This document shows positions 11,578-21,285 of a DNA stretch of 52,886 nucleotides, piece by piece. The translations under genes and the position numbers were made by a program. This DNA comes from Enhydrobacter aerosaccus (lineage in GTDB: Bacteria > Pseudomonadota > Alphaproteobacteria > Reyranellales > Reyranellaceae): the NCBI GenBank assembly GCA_903839865.1, contig CAIMEE010000445.1, forward strand, positions 1 through 52,886, written 5' to 3'. The notes under the pieces were generated by a model, which saw only the letters and a program-made list of their open reading frames with translations, ran no database searches and was not told the origin of the DNA. Every line of letters begins with the position of its first letter. The first letter of the stretch is position 1.

Positions 11578-11592
11578 CAAACGGGAGGGTCG

Positions 11593-11620
11593 TTGACTCG
11601 GGGGCGCCGATACATATAAT
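11593..11620 (+). promoter_or_regulatory. Strong sigma-70-type promoter for rpsM-rpsK-rpoA-rplQ
   Basis: TTGACT at 11593-11598 and a perfect TATAAT at 11615-11620 are separated by 16 bases. A further TTGACA at 11574-11579 overlaps the adk stop but is too far from the -10 box. Transcription would begin near 11627, leaving a leader of about 70 bases before rpsM. This lets the alpha cluster be expressed apart from spc. Confidence 0.75.
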
Positions 11621-11654
11621 CGCGCGCTTTTCCGGGGCCAGCGGAACGAAATCG

Positions 11655-11672
11655 GGCGCGCGTGAGCGCGCC
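11655..11672 (+). promoter_or_regulatory. Leader hairpin before rpsM
   Basis: Perfect seven-pair stem GGCGCGC / GCGCGCC closed by a GTGA loop (a GNRA tetraloop in RNA). It ends 11 bases before the AAGGAG site of rpsM at 11684. It lies within the leader made by the promoter at 11593. It could take part in ribosomal-protein feedback, but that is inference; there is no T run, so it is not a terminator. Confidence 0.5.
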
Positions 11673-11696
11673 GTAAGTCTTTGAAGGAGTTGGGAT

Positions 11697-12074
11697 TTGG
11701 CTCGTATAGCCGGCGTGAACATTCCGACCGCCAAACGTGCGGTCATCGGACTGCAGTACATCCACGGGATCGGCCTGGCGAAAGCCAAGGAAATTCTGTC
11801 CAAGGTGGGGATCGATGAGTCGCGTCGCGTGAACACGCTGAACGACGACGAGGTGATCCGCATCCGCGAGGCGATCGACCAGGACTACACGGTCGAAGGC
11901 GACCTGCGCCGCGAAGTGGCGATGAACATCAAGCGCTTGATGGACCTCGCCTGCTACCGCGGACTGCGCCATCGCCGCGGCCTGCCGGTCCATGGCCAGC
12001 GCACGCATACCAATGCGCGCACCCGCAAGGGTCCGGCCAAGCCGATCGCCGGCAAGAAAAAAGTCACGAAGTAA
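11697..12074 (+). CDS. rpsM: 30S ribosomal protein uS13
   Basis: 30S head protein that bridges to the 50S subunit and contacts P-site tRNA. The 125-residue product starts at TTG, read as Met, giving [14 protein letters not shown], the invariant family start. An AAGGAGT site at 11684-11690 lies six bases upstream and decides the start. The C-terminal [21 protein letters not shown] block is complete. A rare start codon behind a strong site may tune output. Confidence 0.96.
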   Translation: MARIAGVNIPTAKRAVIGLQYIHGIGLAKAKEILSKVGIDESRRVNTLNDDEVIRIREAIDQDYTVEGDLRREVAMNIKRLMDLACYRGLRHRRGLPVHGQRTHTNARTRKGPAKPIAGKKKVTK

Positions 12075-12091
12075 GTTAGGGGAACCGGATC

Positions 12092-12517
12092 ATGGCCAAA
12101 GCCGCAGCAGCTGCTGCTACCGGCGCCGCCGCTACTGGCGCCGCGCGTCCCCGTCGCAAGGAACGCAAGAACATCATCTCGGGCGTCGCTCACGTGAACG
12201 CCTCGTTCAACAACACGATCGTCACGATCACCGACGCACAGGGCAACGCCATCGCCTGGTCGTCGTCGGGTCAGCAGGGCTTCAAGGGCTCGCGCAAGTC
12301 CACGCCGTTCGCCGCCCAGATGGCGGCCGAGGGCGCGGGCCGCAAGGCCATGGAACACGGCATGCGCACCATCGAGATCCTGGTGCGCGGTCCGGGTTCG
12401 GGACGCGAGTCTGCGCTGCGCGCGCTGCAGGCCGTCGGCCTCGCCGTCACCTCGATCCGTGACGTGACGCCGATCCCGCACAACGGCTGCCGTCCGCCGA
12501 AGCGCCGTCGCGTCTGA
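12092..12517 (+). CDS. rpsK: 30S ribosomal protein uS11
   Basis: 30S platform protein at the mRNA exit site. The 141-residue product has a low-complexity Ala/Thr/Gly N-terminal extension of about 20 residues (AAAAAATGAAATGAA) before the conserved [14 protein letters not shown]. The C-terminal [20 protein letters not shown], near-invariant in bacteria, is intact. The extension makes it about 12 residues longer than the E. coli protein. The site ggggaaccggatc precedes the ATG. Confidence 0.97.
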   Translation: MAKAAAAAATGAAATGAARPRRKERKNIISGVAHVNASFNNTIVTITDAQGNAIAWSSSGQQGFKGSRKSTPFAAQMAAEGAGRKAMEHGMRTIEILVRGPGSGRESALRALQAVGLAVTSIRDVTPIPHNGCRPPKRRRV

Positions 12518-12524
12518 GTTTCAT

Positions 12525-12558
12525 GCCGGTTGGCGCCATTCGGCGCCGGCGGCTTTTT
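12525..12558 (+). terminator. Terminator-like hairpin between rpsK and rpoA
   Basis: GGCGCC at 12532-12537 pairs with GGCGCC at 12542-12547 across a four-base loop. Flanking GCC/GGC residues can lengthen the stem, with two or more bulged bases. TTTTT at 12554-12558 follows after GGCGGC. This resembles an intrinsic terminator or attenuator 60 bases before rpoA. Because rpoA and rplQ are essential and I see no good promoter after it, it is more likely partial. Confidence 0.5.
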
Positions 12559-12617
12559 GATTGTGCCGTGGACTCGCAAGGGTTCGTGGCGCCCATCGAT
12601 CTAGAGAGGTAGCCCCC

Positions 12618-13634
12618 GTGCTTCAGAAGAACTGGCAAGATTTGATCAAGCCGGAGAAGCTCGTTACCGAGGCTGGCGTCGACGCCGGCCGTACGGCGAC
12701 GATCGTCGCCGAGCCGCTCGAGCGGGGCTTCGGCCTGACGCTCGGCAACGCGCTGCGTCGCGTGCTGCTGTCGTCGCTCCAGGGCGCGGCCGTCACGTCG
12801 ATCAAGATCGACAACGTGCTGCATGAGTTCTCGTCGATCCCCGGCGTCCGCGAGGATGTGGTCGACATCGTGCTGAACATCAAGGCGATGGCCGTGAAGA
12901 TGCAGGGCGATCGCCCGCAGCGTCTGTACCTGCGCGCCGTCGGCCCCGGCGAAGTCACTGCGGGCATGATCGAGCTGCCGGGCGACGTCCAGATCATGGA
13001 CGCCAAGCATCTCATCTGCACGCTCGACGACGGCGCCTCGATCTCGATGGAGTTGATGGTCGCCACCGGCAAGGGCTACATCCCGGCCTCGGCGAACCGT
13101 CCGGAAGACGCGCCGATCGGCCTTATCCCGGTCGACTCGGTGTTCAGCCCGGTCAAGCGCGTTTCGTACAAGATCGAAAACAGCCGCGTCGGCCAGGTCA
13201 CCGACTACGACAAGCTGTCGATGACGGTCGAGACCAACGGCACGACGGCCCCGGCCGACGCCGTGGCGCTCGCGGCCCGCATCCTGCAGGACCAGCTGCA
13301 GCTCTTCATCAACTTCGAAGAGCCGCGCGAAGTGCGCAAGGAAGAGCAGCAGGACGACTTCCCGTTCAACCGCAACCTGCTGCGCAAGGTCGACGAGCTC
13401 GAGCTGTCTGTCCGCTCGGCCAACTGCCTGAAGAACGACAACATCATCTACATCGGCGACCTGGTTCAGAAGACCGAGGCCGAGATGCTGCGCACGCCGA
13501 ACTTCGGCCGCAAGTCGCTGAACGAGATCAAGGAAGTGCTGGCCGGAATGGGCCTGCACCTCGGCATGGAAATTCCCGGCTGGCCGCCGGACAATATCGA
13601 GGAAATGGCCAAGCGCCTGGAAGAGCCGTACTAG
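12618..13634 (+). CDS. rpoA: RNA polymerase alpha subunit
   Basis: Scaffold for polymerase assembly and contact point for activators and UP elements. The 338-residue product starts at GTG ([12 protein letters not shown]), which matches the alphaproteobacterial N terminus. An agaggtag site at 12603-12610 supports it over upstream in-frame starts. The N-terminal dimerisation domain holds [19 protein letters not shown] (about 34-52). The C-terminal domain (from about 250) carries [17 protein letters not shown] and [16 protein letters not shown]. Length is usual for the group. Confidence 0.98.
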   Translation: MLQKNWQDLIKPEKLVTEAGVDAGRTATIVAEPLERGFGLTLGNALRRVLLSSLQGAAVTSIKIDNVLHEFSSIPGVREDVVDIVLNIKAMAVKMQGDRPQRLYLRAVGPGEVTAGMIELPGDVQIMDAKHLICTLDDGASISMELMVATGKGYIPASANRPEDAPIGLIPVDSVFSPVKRVSYKIENSRVGQVTDYDKLSMTVETNGTTAPADAVALAARILQDQLQLFINFEEPREVRKEEQQDDFPFNRNLLRKVDELELSVRSANCLKNDNIIYIGDLVQKTEAEMLRTPNFGRKSLNEIKEVLAGMGLHLGMEIPGWPPDNIEEMAKRLEEPY

Positions 13635-13660
13635 GCTCGAGTGGAATAGGGAAATAAGTC

Positions 13661-14083
13661 ATGCGTCACGGTAATCGCGGCCGGAAATTCCACCGCACTG
13701 CAGAGCATCGCAAGGCGATGTTCATGAATCTCGCCGGTGCTCTCATCAAGCACGAGCAGATCACGACCACGCTCCACAAGGCGAAGGACCTGCGTCCGAT
13801 CGTCGAGAAGCTGGTCACGCTCGGCAAGAAGGGCGGCCTGCACGCGCGCCGTCAGGCGATCGGCTTCCTGCGCGATCCCTACGTCGCCGACAAGCTGTTC
13901 ACGACGCTCGGTCCCCGCTACTCCAAGCGTAACGGCGGCTACCTCCGCGTCCTGAAGGCGGGCTTCCGCTTCGGCGATGCAGCCGAGATGGCCGTGATCG
14001 AGTTCGTCGAGCGCGACACCGCTGCCAAGGGCATGGACTCCGGTCCATCGGCCGATGCGGCGGAGCAGCAGGAGGCGGCGTAA
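13661..14083 (+). CDS. rplQ: 50S ribosomal protein bL17
   Basis: 50S protein near the tunnel exit, specific to bacteria. The 140-residue product begins [20 protein letters not shown], the family start, and holds [28 protein letters not shown] (about 88-115) in its core. The last 20 residues are an acidic, Gln/Ala-rich tail. It ends the ribosomal cluster, 26 bases after rpoA and about 27 bases before a strong terminator. Confidence 0.97.
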   Translation: MRHGNRGRKFHRTAEHRKAMFMNLAGALIKHEQITTTLHKAKDLRPIVEKLVTLGKKGGLHARRQAIGFLRDPYVADKLFTTLGPRYSKRNGGYLRVLKAGFRFGDAAEMAVIEFVERDTAAKGMDSGPSADAAEQQEAA

Positions 14084-14110
14084 GCCACTTCTTCCTGAAC
14101 TGAATTGAAA

Positions 14111-14139
14111 CGCCCGGTCGAAAGACCGGGCGTTTTCTT
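14111..14139 (+). terminator. Intrinsic terminator after rplQ
   Basis: Perfect nine-pair stem CGCCCGGTC / GACCGGGCG closed by a GAAA tetraloop and followed by TTTTCTTT. It ends the ribosomal cluster cleanly. About 48 bases separate it from the stop of the convergent acyl-CoA dehydrogenase gene. Confidence 0.93.
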
Positions 14140-14186
14140 TCGCGGTTAGATCCTGCTTATTTAAAGCGTTACTTTTCGTAACCCCC

Positions 14187-15977
<1,791 letters not shown>

Positions 15978-16079
15978 GTGTCTTCCTCCGGTCTGCACTA
16001 TGCCGCGCCGCATCGCCAAAGGCGACCCGGCGCATTGCGAGTAGTCGCAATGCGCCCTGTCGCGTATCCTGCGGCCATC

Positions 16080-16853
16080 ATGACCGATACCGTTCTGCTG
16101 AAGATCGACGGCGCCCGCGCCACCATCACCCTCAACGACCCGGCCAAGCACAACCGGCTCGACACGCCAGGGCTGGGCAAGCTCAAGGGCGCGATCGAGA
16201 AGGCCGATGCCGATCCCAATGTGCGCGTGACCGTCCTCACCGGCGCCGGGGAGAAGAGCTTCTGCTCGGGCTACGACCTGGGTTCGATCTCGTCGGGCAA
16301 GGACGTGAAGCCGCCGGAGGGCGCCCACAGTTTCGAGACGGTCATGGATCGGCTGGAAGCCATGCGCATGCCGACCCTGTGCGCGCTGAACGGCGGCGTC
16401 TATGGCGGCGCGACCGACATGGCGCTGGCCTGCGACTTTCGCCTCGGCGTGAGGGGCATGCGCTTCTTCATGCCGGCCGCGCGCTTCGGGCTGCATTACT
16501 ATCCGAGCGGCCTGCGCCGCTACACCCAGAAGGTGAGCCCGAGCTTCGCCAAGCGCGCCTTCCTGCTGTCAGAGGATTTCACAGACGAGGACCTGCTGCG
16601 CGTGGGCTATCTCGACTGGCTGGTGGATCGCGCGGAGTTCGCGGCGAAGGTCGACGAGACGGCGGCCAAGCTTGCCGGCCTGGCGCCGCTGGCGATGTCC
16701 AACATGAAGCGTGCGATCGAGCAGTTCGCGCAGGCCGAGCCCAACATCCCGAAGATCCGCGCCGGCATCGACGAGTGCCGTACGTCGGAGGACTTGCGCG
16801 AGGGGCTGGCCGCGCTGAAGGAACGCCGGACGCCGGCTTTCAAAGGCCGCTGA
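16080..16853 (+). CDS. Crotonase-fold protein (enoyl-CoA hydratase/isomerase family)
   Basis: CoA-binding protein of the crotonase superfamily, 257 residues, the usual length. The oxyanion-hole segments SFCSGYDLGS (60-69) and LNGGVYGGATDMALACD (103-119) are clear. At the two positions normally held by the hydratase glutamates I read Asp113 in GGATDMAL and no acid in PAARFGLHYYPSG (132-144). It may therefore not be a classical hydratase; isomerase, hydrolase or a changed activity are alternatives. It starts 102 bases from the divergent dehydrogenase, and its stop overlaps the next ATG as TGATG. The ribosome-binding site is weak. Confidence 0.85.
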   Translation: MTDTVLLKIDGARATITLNDPAKHNRLDTPGLGKLKGAIEKADADPNVRVTVLTGAGEKSFCSGYDLGSISSGKDVKPPEGAHSFETVMDRLEAMRMPTLCALNGGVYGGATDMALACDFRLGVRGMRFFMPAARFGLHYYPSGLRRYTQKVSPSFAKRAFLLSEDFTDEDLLRVGYLDWLVDRAEFAAKVDETAAKLAGLAPLAMSNMKRAIEQFAQAEPNIPKIRAGIDECRTSEDLREGLAALKERRTPAFKGR

Positions 16854-17782
16854 TGCGCGGCCTTCTGGCCGTGGCGATGCTGCTGGCGTTCGGCGGTGGC
16901 GTTCACGCCCAGCAGATCGATTTCAAGCGCGAGTCGCGGAGCGGCGACGAGAAGCTCGCCTTTCGCTGGCGTGATCTCGACAAGCGCGAGCACACCACTG
17001 CCTTCACCCTCACGAAGGCCGCGATCGCCCAGTCTGAAACCTCGTTCCGCGATTTCACGCTCAACGCCATGTGGCGCATCAACGAGGCCGACCTGTACGA
17101 CGAGGCGCGGAAATTCGGGCATGGCACCAAGCTTGAACTGGTCCGCGCGGGCGATGGCCTGCGCTGGAAGGTGGAGGCGTCGGACCAGGCCACGGCCGAC
17201 CAGCTCATGCAGAAGATCAAGGAGCGCCTCGCACGATCGGAAAAGGACTATCTGGCCGGGCATCTGCGCCGTCGCGTCGATGCCCGCCGGATCATGGTGG
17301 ATTTCCCGGCCGCGACCCAGGCGCTGCAGGGGCCAATGACGGCGGTAGCGCGGGCGTTGGGCGCCACGCCCAACATCGCCGACAGCGATCGCGCCCGGAT
17401 CGCGCTGGCGCTCGCCTTCTTCCAGGAAGTGCCGTACGCGGTTCTGGAGGACAAGGATCGCCGCGGGGGTGATTTCCTGCCGGCGGCGGCCCTGCTTGCC
17501 CAGAACCGCGGAGATTGCGACAGCAAGGCCGTGGCGCTGGCCGCCGTCCTGCGGACCTACGCGCCGTCGCGCAAGCTTGTGGTGGTCACCATGCCCGAGC
17601 ACGCGATCCTGGCGGCCGACGTGCCGGCCGAGTCGGGCGACCAGACGATCCGCGCGCAAGGTCGCCAATATGTCGCGCTCGAGGCCGCCGGGCCCGCCCT
17701 GGCGCCGGTCGGGCGCGTGTCTCCCCATTCGGCAAAATATCTCCGGGATGGGCGCGAAACCGAAATTTGGCCGCTAAACTGA
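16853..17782 (+). CDS. Secreted transglutaminase-like cysteine protein
   Basis: A 309-residue protein with a hydrophobic N-terminal signal (MRGLLAVAMLLAFGGGVHA), cleavage likely after Ala19, so periplasmic or surface. The C-terminal half matches the bacterial transglutaminase-like core: NRGDCDSKA with Cys222, MPEHAILA with His250, and a later acidic residue (Glu277 in YVALEAAG) as possible third member. Family members are proteases or peptide-modifying enzymes; the target is unknown. Its ATG overlaps the stop of the crotonase gene, and the cyclase-like gene starts five bases after its own stop, so the three are probably one transcript. Confidence 0.75.
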   Translation: MRGLLAVAMLLAFGGGVHAQQIDFKRESRSGDEKLAFRWRDLDKREHTTAFTLTKAAIAQSETSFRDFTLNAMWRINEADLYDEARKFGHGTKLELVRAGDGLRWKVEASDQATADQLMQKIKERLARSEKDYLAGHLRRRVDARRIMVDFPAATQALQGPMTAVARALGATPNIADSDRARIALALAFFQEVPYAVLEDKDRRGGDFLPAAALLAQNRGDCDSKAVALAAVLRTYAPSRKLVVVTMPEHAILAADVPAESGDQTIRAQGRQYVALEAAGPALAPVGRVSPHSAKYLRDGRETEIWPLN

Positions 17783-17787
17783 CGGCC

Positions 17788-18699
17788 ATGGCCACCACCC
17801 AGCGCCGCCTCGCCGCCATCCTGCACGCCGACCTCGCGGGCTTCACCCGCATGATGGAGAGCGGGGAGACGCGCACCTTCCGTCACCTCAAGACCGCGCA
17901 GATCCAGGTCTGGCGTCCCGCGATCGATAGCGGCGGCGGCCGGCTGGTGGGCACCGCGGGCGATGCCATGCTGGCCGAGTTCGGTTCCGCCGTTGCCGCC
18001 GTCTCGGCCGCGATCGACATCCAGGAGCGAATGGCCGCCTTCAACCAGGCGCTCGACGAGCCGCAGCGCATGCAGTTCCGCGTCGGCGTGCACCTGGGCG
18101 AAGTCATCGTCGACGAGGAAGACCAGAACATCTTCGGCGACGGCGTCAATCTTGCGGCGCGCATCCAGGCCGCCGCCGAGCCGGGCGGCATCGCGGTGTC
18201 GCGCACCGTGCGCGACATGGCCGAGCTCAAGGTCAACTATGCCTTCGTCGACGGCGGCGAACACAAGCTCAAGAACGTGAGCCGGCCGGTCCATATCTTC
18301 CACGTGCGCAACCTGGCGGTGCCGGCACTGACGACACAGGATGCGGCCAAGACCACGACGCGCATCGTCCCGCAGGTCGTGCTGCGCTTCGAAGGCGCGA
18401 ACACGGCGGGCCAAAAATTCGGCTTCGACGTCGCGATCGACAAGTTGATGCAGCTGCCTCAGGGCATGATGATCGGCCGCGCCGCCGACCAGTGCGAGCT
18501 GGTGCTGGCGCACGCCACCGTGTCGCGCCGCCACGCGCGGCTGGTGCTCACGGGCGAGGCGCTGAAGATCGAGGACCAGGGCTCGACCAACGGCACTTCG
18601 GTGAACGGAACCGACCTCAAGTCCGGCGCGCCGGCCGTGATCCGTCCTGGCGACAAGATCCGCATCGGCGATATCGAACTCGGCGTCAAACACCTCTGA
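17788..18699 (+). CDS. Class III adenylate/guanylate cyclase-like protein with FHA domain
   Basis: 303 residues. The cyclase homology domain (about 8-175) keeps both metal aspartates, Asp15 in HADLAGFT and Asp59 in GTAGDAMLAEF, and the transition-state pair Asn121 and Arg125 in VNLAARI. The base-selecting Lys is replaced by Gly55 and the partner Asp by Asn114, so substrate use is uncertain. A C-terminal FHA domain (about 222-303), a phosphothreonine-binding module, has GMMIGR, SRRHARL and STNGTSVNG. No TPR or membrane part is present. It follows the transglutaminase-like gene by five bases and precedes an isocitrate-lyase-like gene by 14. A signalling role is inferred. Confidence 0.88.
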   Translation: MATTQRRLAAILHADLAGFTRMMESGETRTFRHLKTAQIQVWRPAIDSGGGRLVGTAGDAMLAEFGSAVAAVSAAIDIQERMAAFNQALDEPQRMQFRVGVHLGEVIVDEEDQNIFGDGVNLAARIQAAAEPGGIAVSRTVRDMAELKVNYAFVDGGEHKLKNVSRPVHIFHVRNLAVPALTTQDAAKTTTRIVPQVVLRFEGANTAGQKFGFDVAIDKLMQLPQGMMIGRAADQCELVLAHATVSRRHARLVLTGEALKIEDQGSTNGTSVNGTDLKSGAPAVIRPGDKIRIGDIELGVKHL

Positions 18700-18713
18700 A
18701 GAGGGCAACACTC

Positions 18714-19580
18714 ATGACAACCAACGTGAAGGCACACGCACTGCGCGCACAACTGGCCAAGGGCGCGTTCATCCTGGCGCCCGGCATCTATGATGGCATC
18801 TCCGCGCGCGTCGCCGACACGATGGGCTTCCCCGCGCTCTATATGACGGGCTATGGCGCCACGGCGTCGATGCTGGGGCTGCCCGACGCGGGTCTCGCGA
18901 CCTATTCCGACATGGTGGGCCGGGCCGAGATGATCTGCTCGGTCATCCAGACCCCTCTGATCGCCGATGCCGATACGGGCTACGGCGGCCTGCTGAACGT
19001 CCAGCGTACGGTGCGCGGCTACGAGGCCGCGGGCGTTGCTGCGATCCAGATCGAGGATCAGGAGACGCCCAAGAAGTGCGGCCACACGCCAGGCCGCAGG
19101 GTGGTGCCAGCCGAAGACATGGTGCTGAAGATCAGGGTTGCGGTCGAGGCGCGGCGCGATGAGGCCACGATGATCGTGGCCCGCACCGACGCCCGCACCG
19201 CGCTCGGCCTCGACGAGGCGCTGCGCCGCGCGAAGCTCTACGAGGAGGCGGGCGCCGACATCATCTTCGTCGAGTCTCCCGAGAGCGAAGAAGAGCTGGA
19301 GCGTATCGGCCGCGAAGTGAGCAAGCCGCTGCTCGCCAACATGGTCGAGTTCGGCAAGACGCCGCGATCGGATGTCGCCAAGCTCAAGAAGTGGGGCTTC
19401 GATCTTGCGATCTATCCGGGCCTGGGCTTCAGCGTGGCCGCCGAAGCGATGCGCCAGGCCTGGGAATATCTCAAGGCCAACGGCACCAGCAACGGCGTCA
19501 AGGTTCCGCAATATCGCGACATGCACGAACTGATGGGCTTCTCCGACGTCTGGGACTTCGAGAAGAAATGGGCGCAATGA
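18714..19580 (+). CDS. Isocitrate lyase / PEP mutase superfamily enzyme
   Basis: Metal-dependent enzyme that cleaves or rearranges C-C or C-P bonds of 2-oxo or 2-hydroxy acids. The 288-residue length fits 2-methylisocitrate lyase, oxaloacetate decarboxylase or carboxyPEP mutase relatives. Seen here: DADTGYGG (85-92) for the metal, and the active-site loop KKCGH (120-124) with Cys122, which is typical of lyases rather than of PEP mutase. The C terminus is shorter than in true isocitrate lyase. An agaggg site precedes the ATG. Its stop overlaps the start of a small membrane-protein gene (ATGA). An MmgE/PrpD gene occurs at 44370, but distance makes a shared methylcitrate pathway only a guess. 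Confidence 0.87.
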   Translation: MTTNVKAHALRAQLAKGAFILAPGIYDGISARVADTMGFPALYMTGYGATASMLGLPDAGLATYSDMVGRAEMICSVIQTPLIADADTGYGGLLNVQRTVRGYEAAGVAAIQIEDQETPKKCGHTPGRRVVPAEDMVLKIRVAVEARRDEATMIVARTDARTALGLDEALRRAKLYEEAGADIIFVESPESEEELERIGREVSKPLLANMVEFGKTPRSDVAKLKKWGFDLAIYPGLGFSVAAEAMRQAWEYLKANGTSNGVKVPQYRDMHELMGFSDVWDFEKKWAQ

Positions 19581-19858
19581 ACGGGCGGTTTCCGCTGCTG
19601 GAACTGCTCGCCCGCCTGCCGGCGCGCGTCTGGCTGCAGGCGATCCTGGGCCTGATCGGCTTCGTCGTGCTGGCGGTGCTGGGCTTCGCGGTGATTGCGG
19701 GCGTGGCGGCGGTGATCGTGCTGATGGTCCTGGGCTTCAAGGCCAAGGCCTGGCTGCGCACGCTGTTCGCCGGCCGTCCGCGGCCCGATCGCAACGCCCC
19801 CAAGGTGATCGATGTGCCCTACGAGATCGTCGAGCGCCGCGATGACGAGCGGCGCTAG
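19577..19858 (+). CDS. Small membrane protein, function unknown
   Basis: 93 residues, not recognised. After a short polar start (MNGRFPLLELLARLP) there is a long hydrophobic stretch at about 18-52, enough for one long or two short membrane helices. A basic, Pro-rich cytosolic tail follows, ending in ERRDDERR. I start at the ATG overlapping the upstream stop; another in-frame ATG nine bases earlier (19568) is possible. It is the last gene of a plus-strand run, and its TAG overlaps the TAG of the convergent gene within CTAG. Confidence 0.6.
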   Translation: MNGRFPLLELLARLPARVWLQAILGLIGFVVLAVLGFAVIAGVAAVIVLMVLGFKAKAWLRTLFAGRPRPDRNAPKVIDVPYEIVERRDDERR

Positions 19859-21285
19859 ACCCGGATGACCTTGCCCGGGTTCATCAGGTTGTCGGGATCG
19901 AGCGAGCGCTTCAGGGAGCGCATGACGTCGAGCTCGATCTTGCTGCGGTAGTGCGTGAGCTCGTCGACCTTTATGCGGCCGATGCCGTGCTCGGCCGAGA
20001 TCGACCCGCCGCAGGCCGTCACGAGGTCGTAGATCGCGCCGCTGATCTTGTCGCCGTAGGCCATGAACTGCGGCTTCGTCCAGCCGGGCGGTGACTGGCA
20101 ATTGAAGTGCATGTTGCCGTCCCCGACATGACCGAACGGCACCGGGCGGCAGTCCGGCAGCGCCTTCTTCATCGCGGCCAATCCTTCCTTCATGAAGGAG
20201 GGGAGCTTGCTCACCGCGACAGAGATATCGTGCTTGATCGAAGGGCCCTCGCGCTTCTGGCCCTCGGAGTGGTTCTCGCGCAACGCCCAAAAGGCGCGTG
20301 CCTGCGCCTCGTTCTGGGCGATCACGGCGTCGAGCACGAGGCCCTTTTCCATCGCCTCGCCCAGATAGGCTTCCATCTTGTCGCGCAGGCCCGACTGGTT
20401 CTCGCCCTCGCGCGGCGGCCGCGACGACGCCCATTCGAGCAGCACGTACCACTCGTGCTTGTCGACGAGCGGGTCGGTCGAGCCTGGAATGTTCTTGAAC
20501 ACGAACTCGAGGCCCATGCGGCCCATCAGCTCGCAGGACACGACGTTGTCTTCCGACGCGGCGTACGCCCCGCTCAGCAACTCCACCGCGGCTTCGGGCG
20601 AGGGCACGGCGTTCCACGAGGTCGCCACGTCCTTGGGTTTGGGCCACAGCTTCAGCACCGCCTTGGTGATGATGCCCAGCGTGCCTTCGGCCCCGAGATA
20701 GAGGTCTCGCAGGTCGTAGCCCGTGTTGTCCTTCTTGAGCGCGCGCAGGCCGTTCCAGACGTCGCCGTTGGGCTGAACAACCTCGATGCCCATCACGAGC
20801 TGGCGCGTGTTGCCGTAGTGCAGCACCTGCACGCCGCCGGCGTTGGTCGAGAGATTGCCGCCGATGGTGCAGCTTCCTTCCGCGCCGAGGCTGAGCGGGA
20901 ACAGCCGGTCGTTCTCGGCCGCGGTCTCCTGGATGGTCTTCAGGATCACGCCCGCCTCGACCGTCATCGAGTAGCCGACCTTGTCGATCTCGAGGATCTT
21001 GTTCATGCGGGTAAGCGACAGCACGATCTCGCGCCCGTCCTCCTGCGGCGTGGCGCCGCCCGACATGCCGGTGTTGCCACCTTGCGGGCAGATCGCGACC
21101 TTTTCGGCGGCGCAGAGCTTCACGACCGCGGAAACTTCTTCGGTCGAGGCCGGGCGCACGATGGCCATAGCCGCGCCGAGATAGTTCTCGCGCCAGTCGG
21201 TGAGGAACGGGTGCTTGTCCTTTTCGTCGAGGATCAGGCCCTTGTCGCCCACGATGGCGCGCAGCCTGGAAATAAAGTCGCTCAT
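19855..21285 (-). CDS. FAD-linked 2-hydroxyacid dehydrogenase, GlcD-like (paralogue 1)
   Basis: 476 residues of the VAO/PCMH flavoprotein family, which oxidises D-lactate, glycolate or D-2-hydroxyglutarate. FAD-binding features are PQGGNTGMSGG (67-77), GGNLSTNAGG and GAEGTLGIITKAVLK. The C-terminal half has GHVGDGNMHFN and SAEHGIGRIK, which hold metal and active-site histidines in D-2-hydroxyglutarate dehydrogenase. The closing NPGKV is typical. Its ATG overlaps the stop of the neighbouring paralogue (ATGA), so the two are cotranscribed. No iron-sulfur partner (GlcF type) lies beside it. The substrate cannot be fixed by eye. Confidence 0.88.
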   Translation of the reverse strand: MSDFISRLRAIVGDKGLILDEKDKHPFLTDWRENYLGAAMAIVRPASTEEVSAVVKLCAAEKVAICPQGGNTGMSGGATPQEDGREIVLSLTRMNKILEIDKVGYSMTVEAGVILKTIQETAAENDRLFPLSLGAEGSCTIGGNLSTNAGGVQVLHYGNTRQLVMGIEVVQPNGDVWNGLRALKKDNTGYDLRDLYLGAEGTLGIITKAVLKLWPKPKDVATSWNAVPSPEAAVELLSGAYAASEDNVVSCELMGRMGLEFVFKNIPGSTDPLVDKHEWYVLLEWASSRPPREGENQSGLRDKMEAYLGEAMEKGLVLDAVIAQNEAQARAFWALRENHSEGQKREGPSIKHDISVAVSKLPSFMKEGLAAMKKALPDCRPVPFGHVGDGNMHFNCQSPPGWTKPQFMAYGDKISGAIYDLVTACGGSISAEHGIGRIKVDELTHYRSKIELDVMRSLKRSLDPDNLMNPGKVIRV

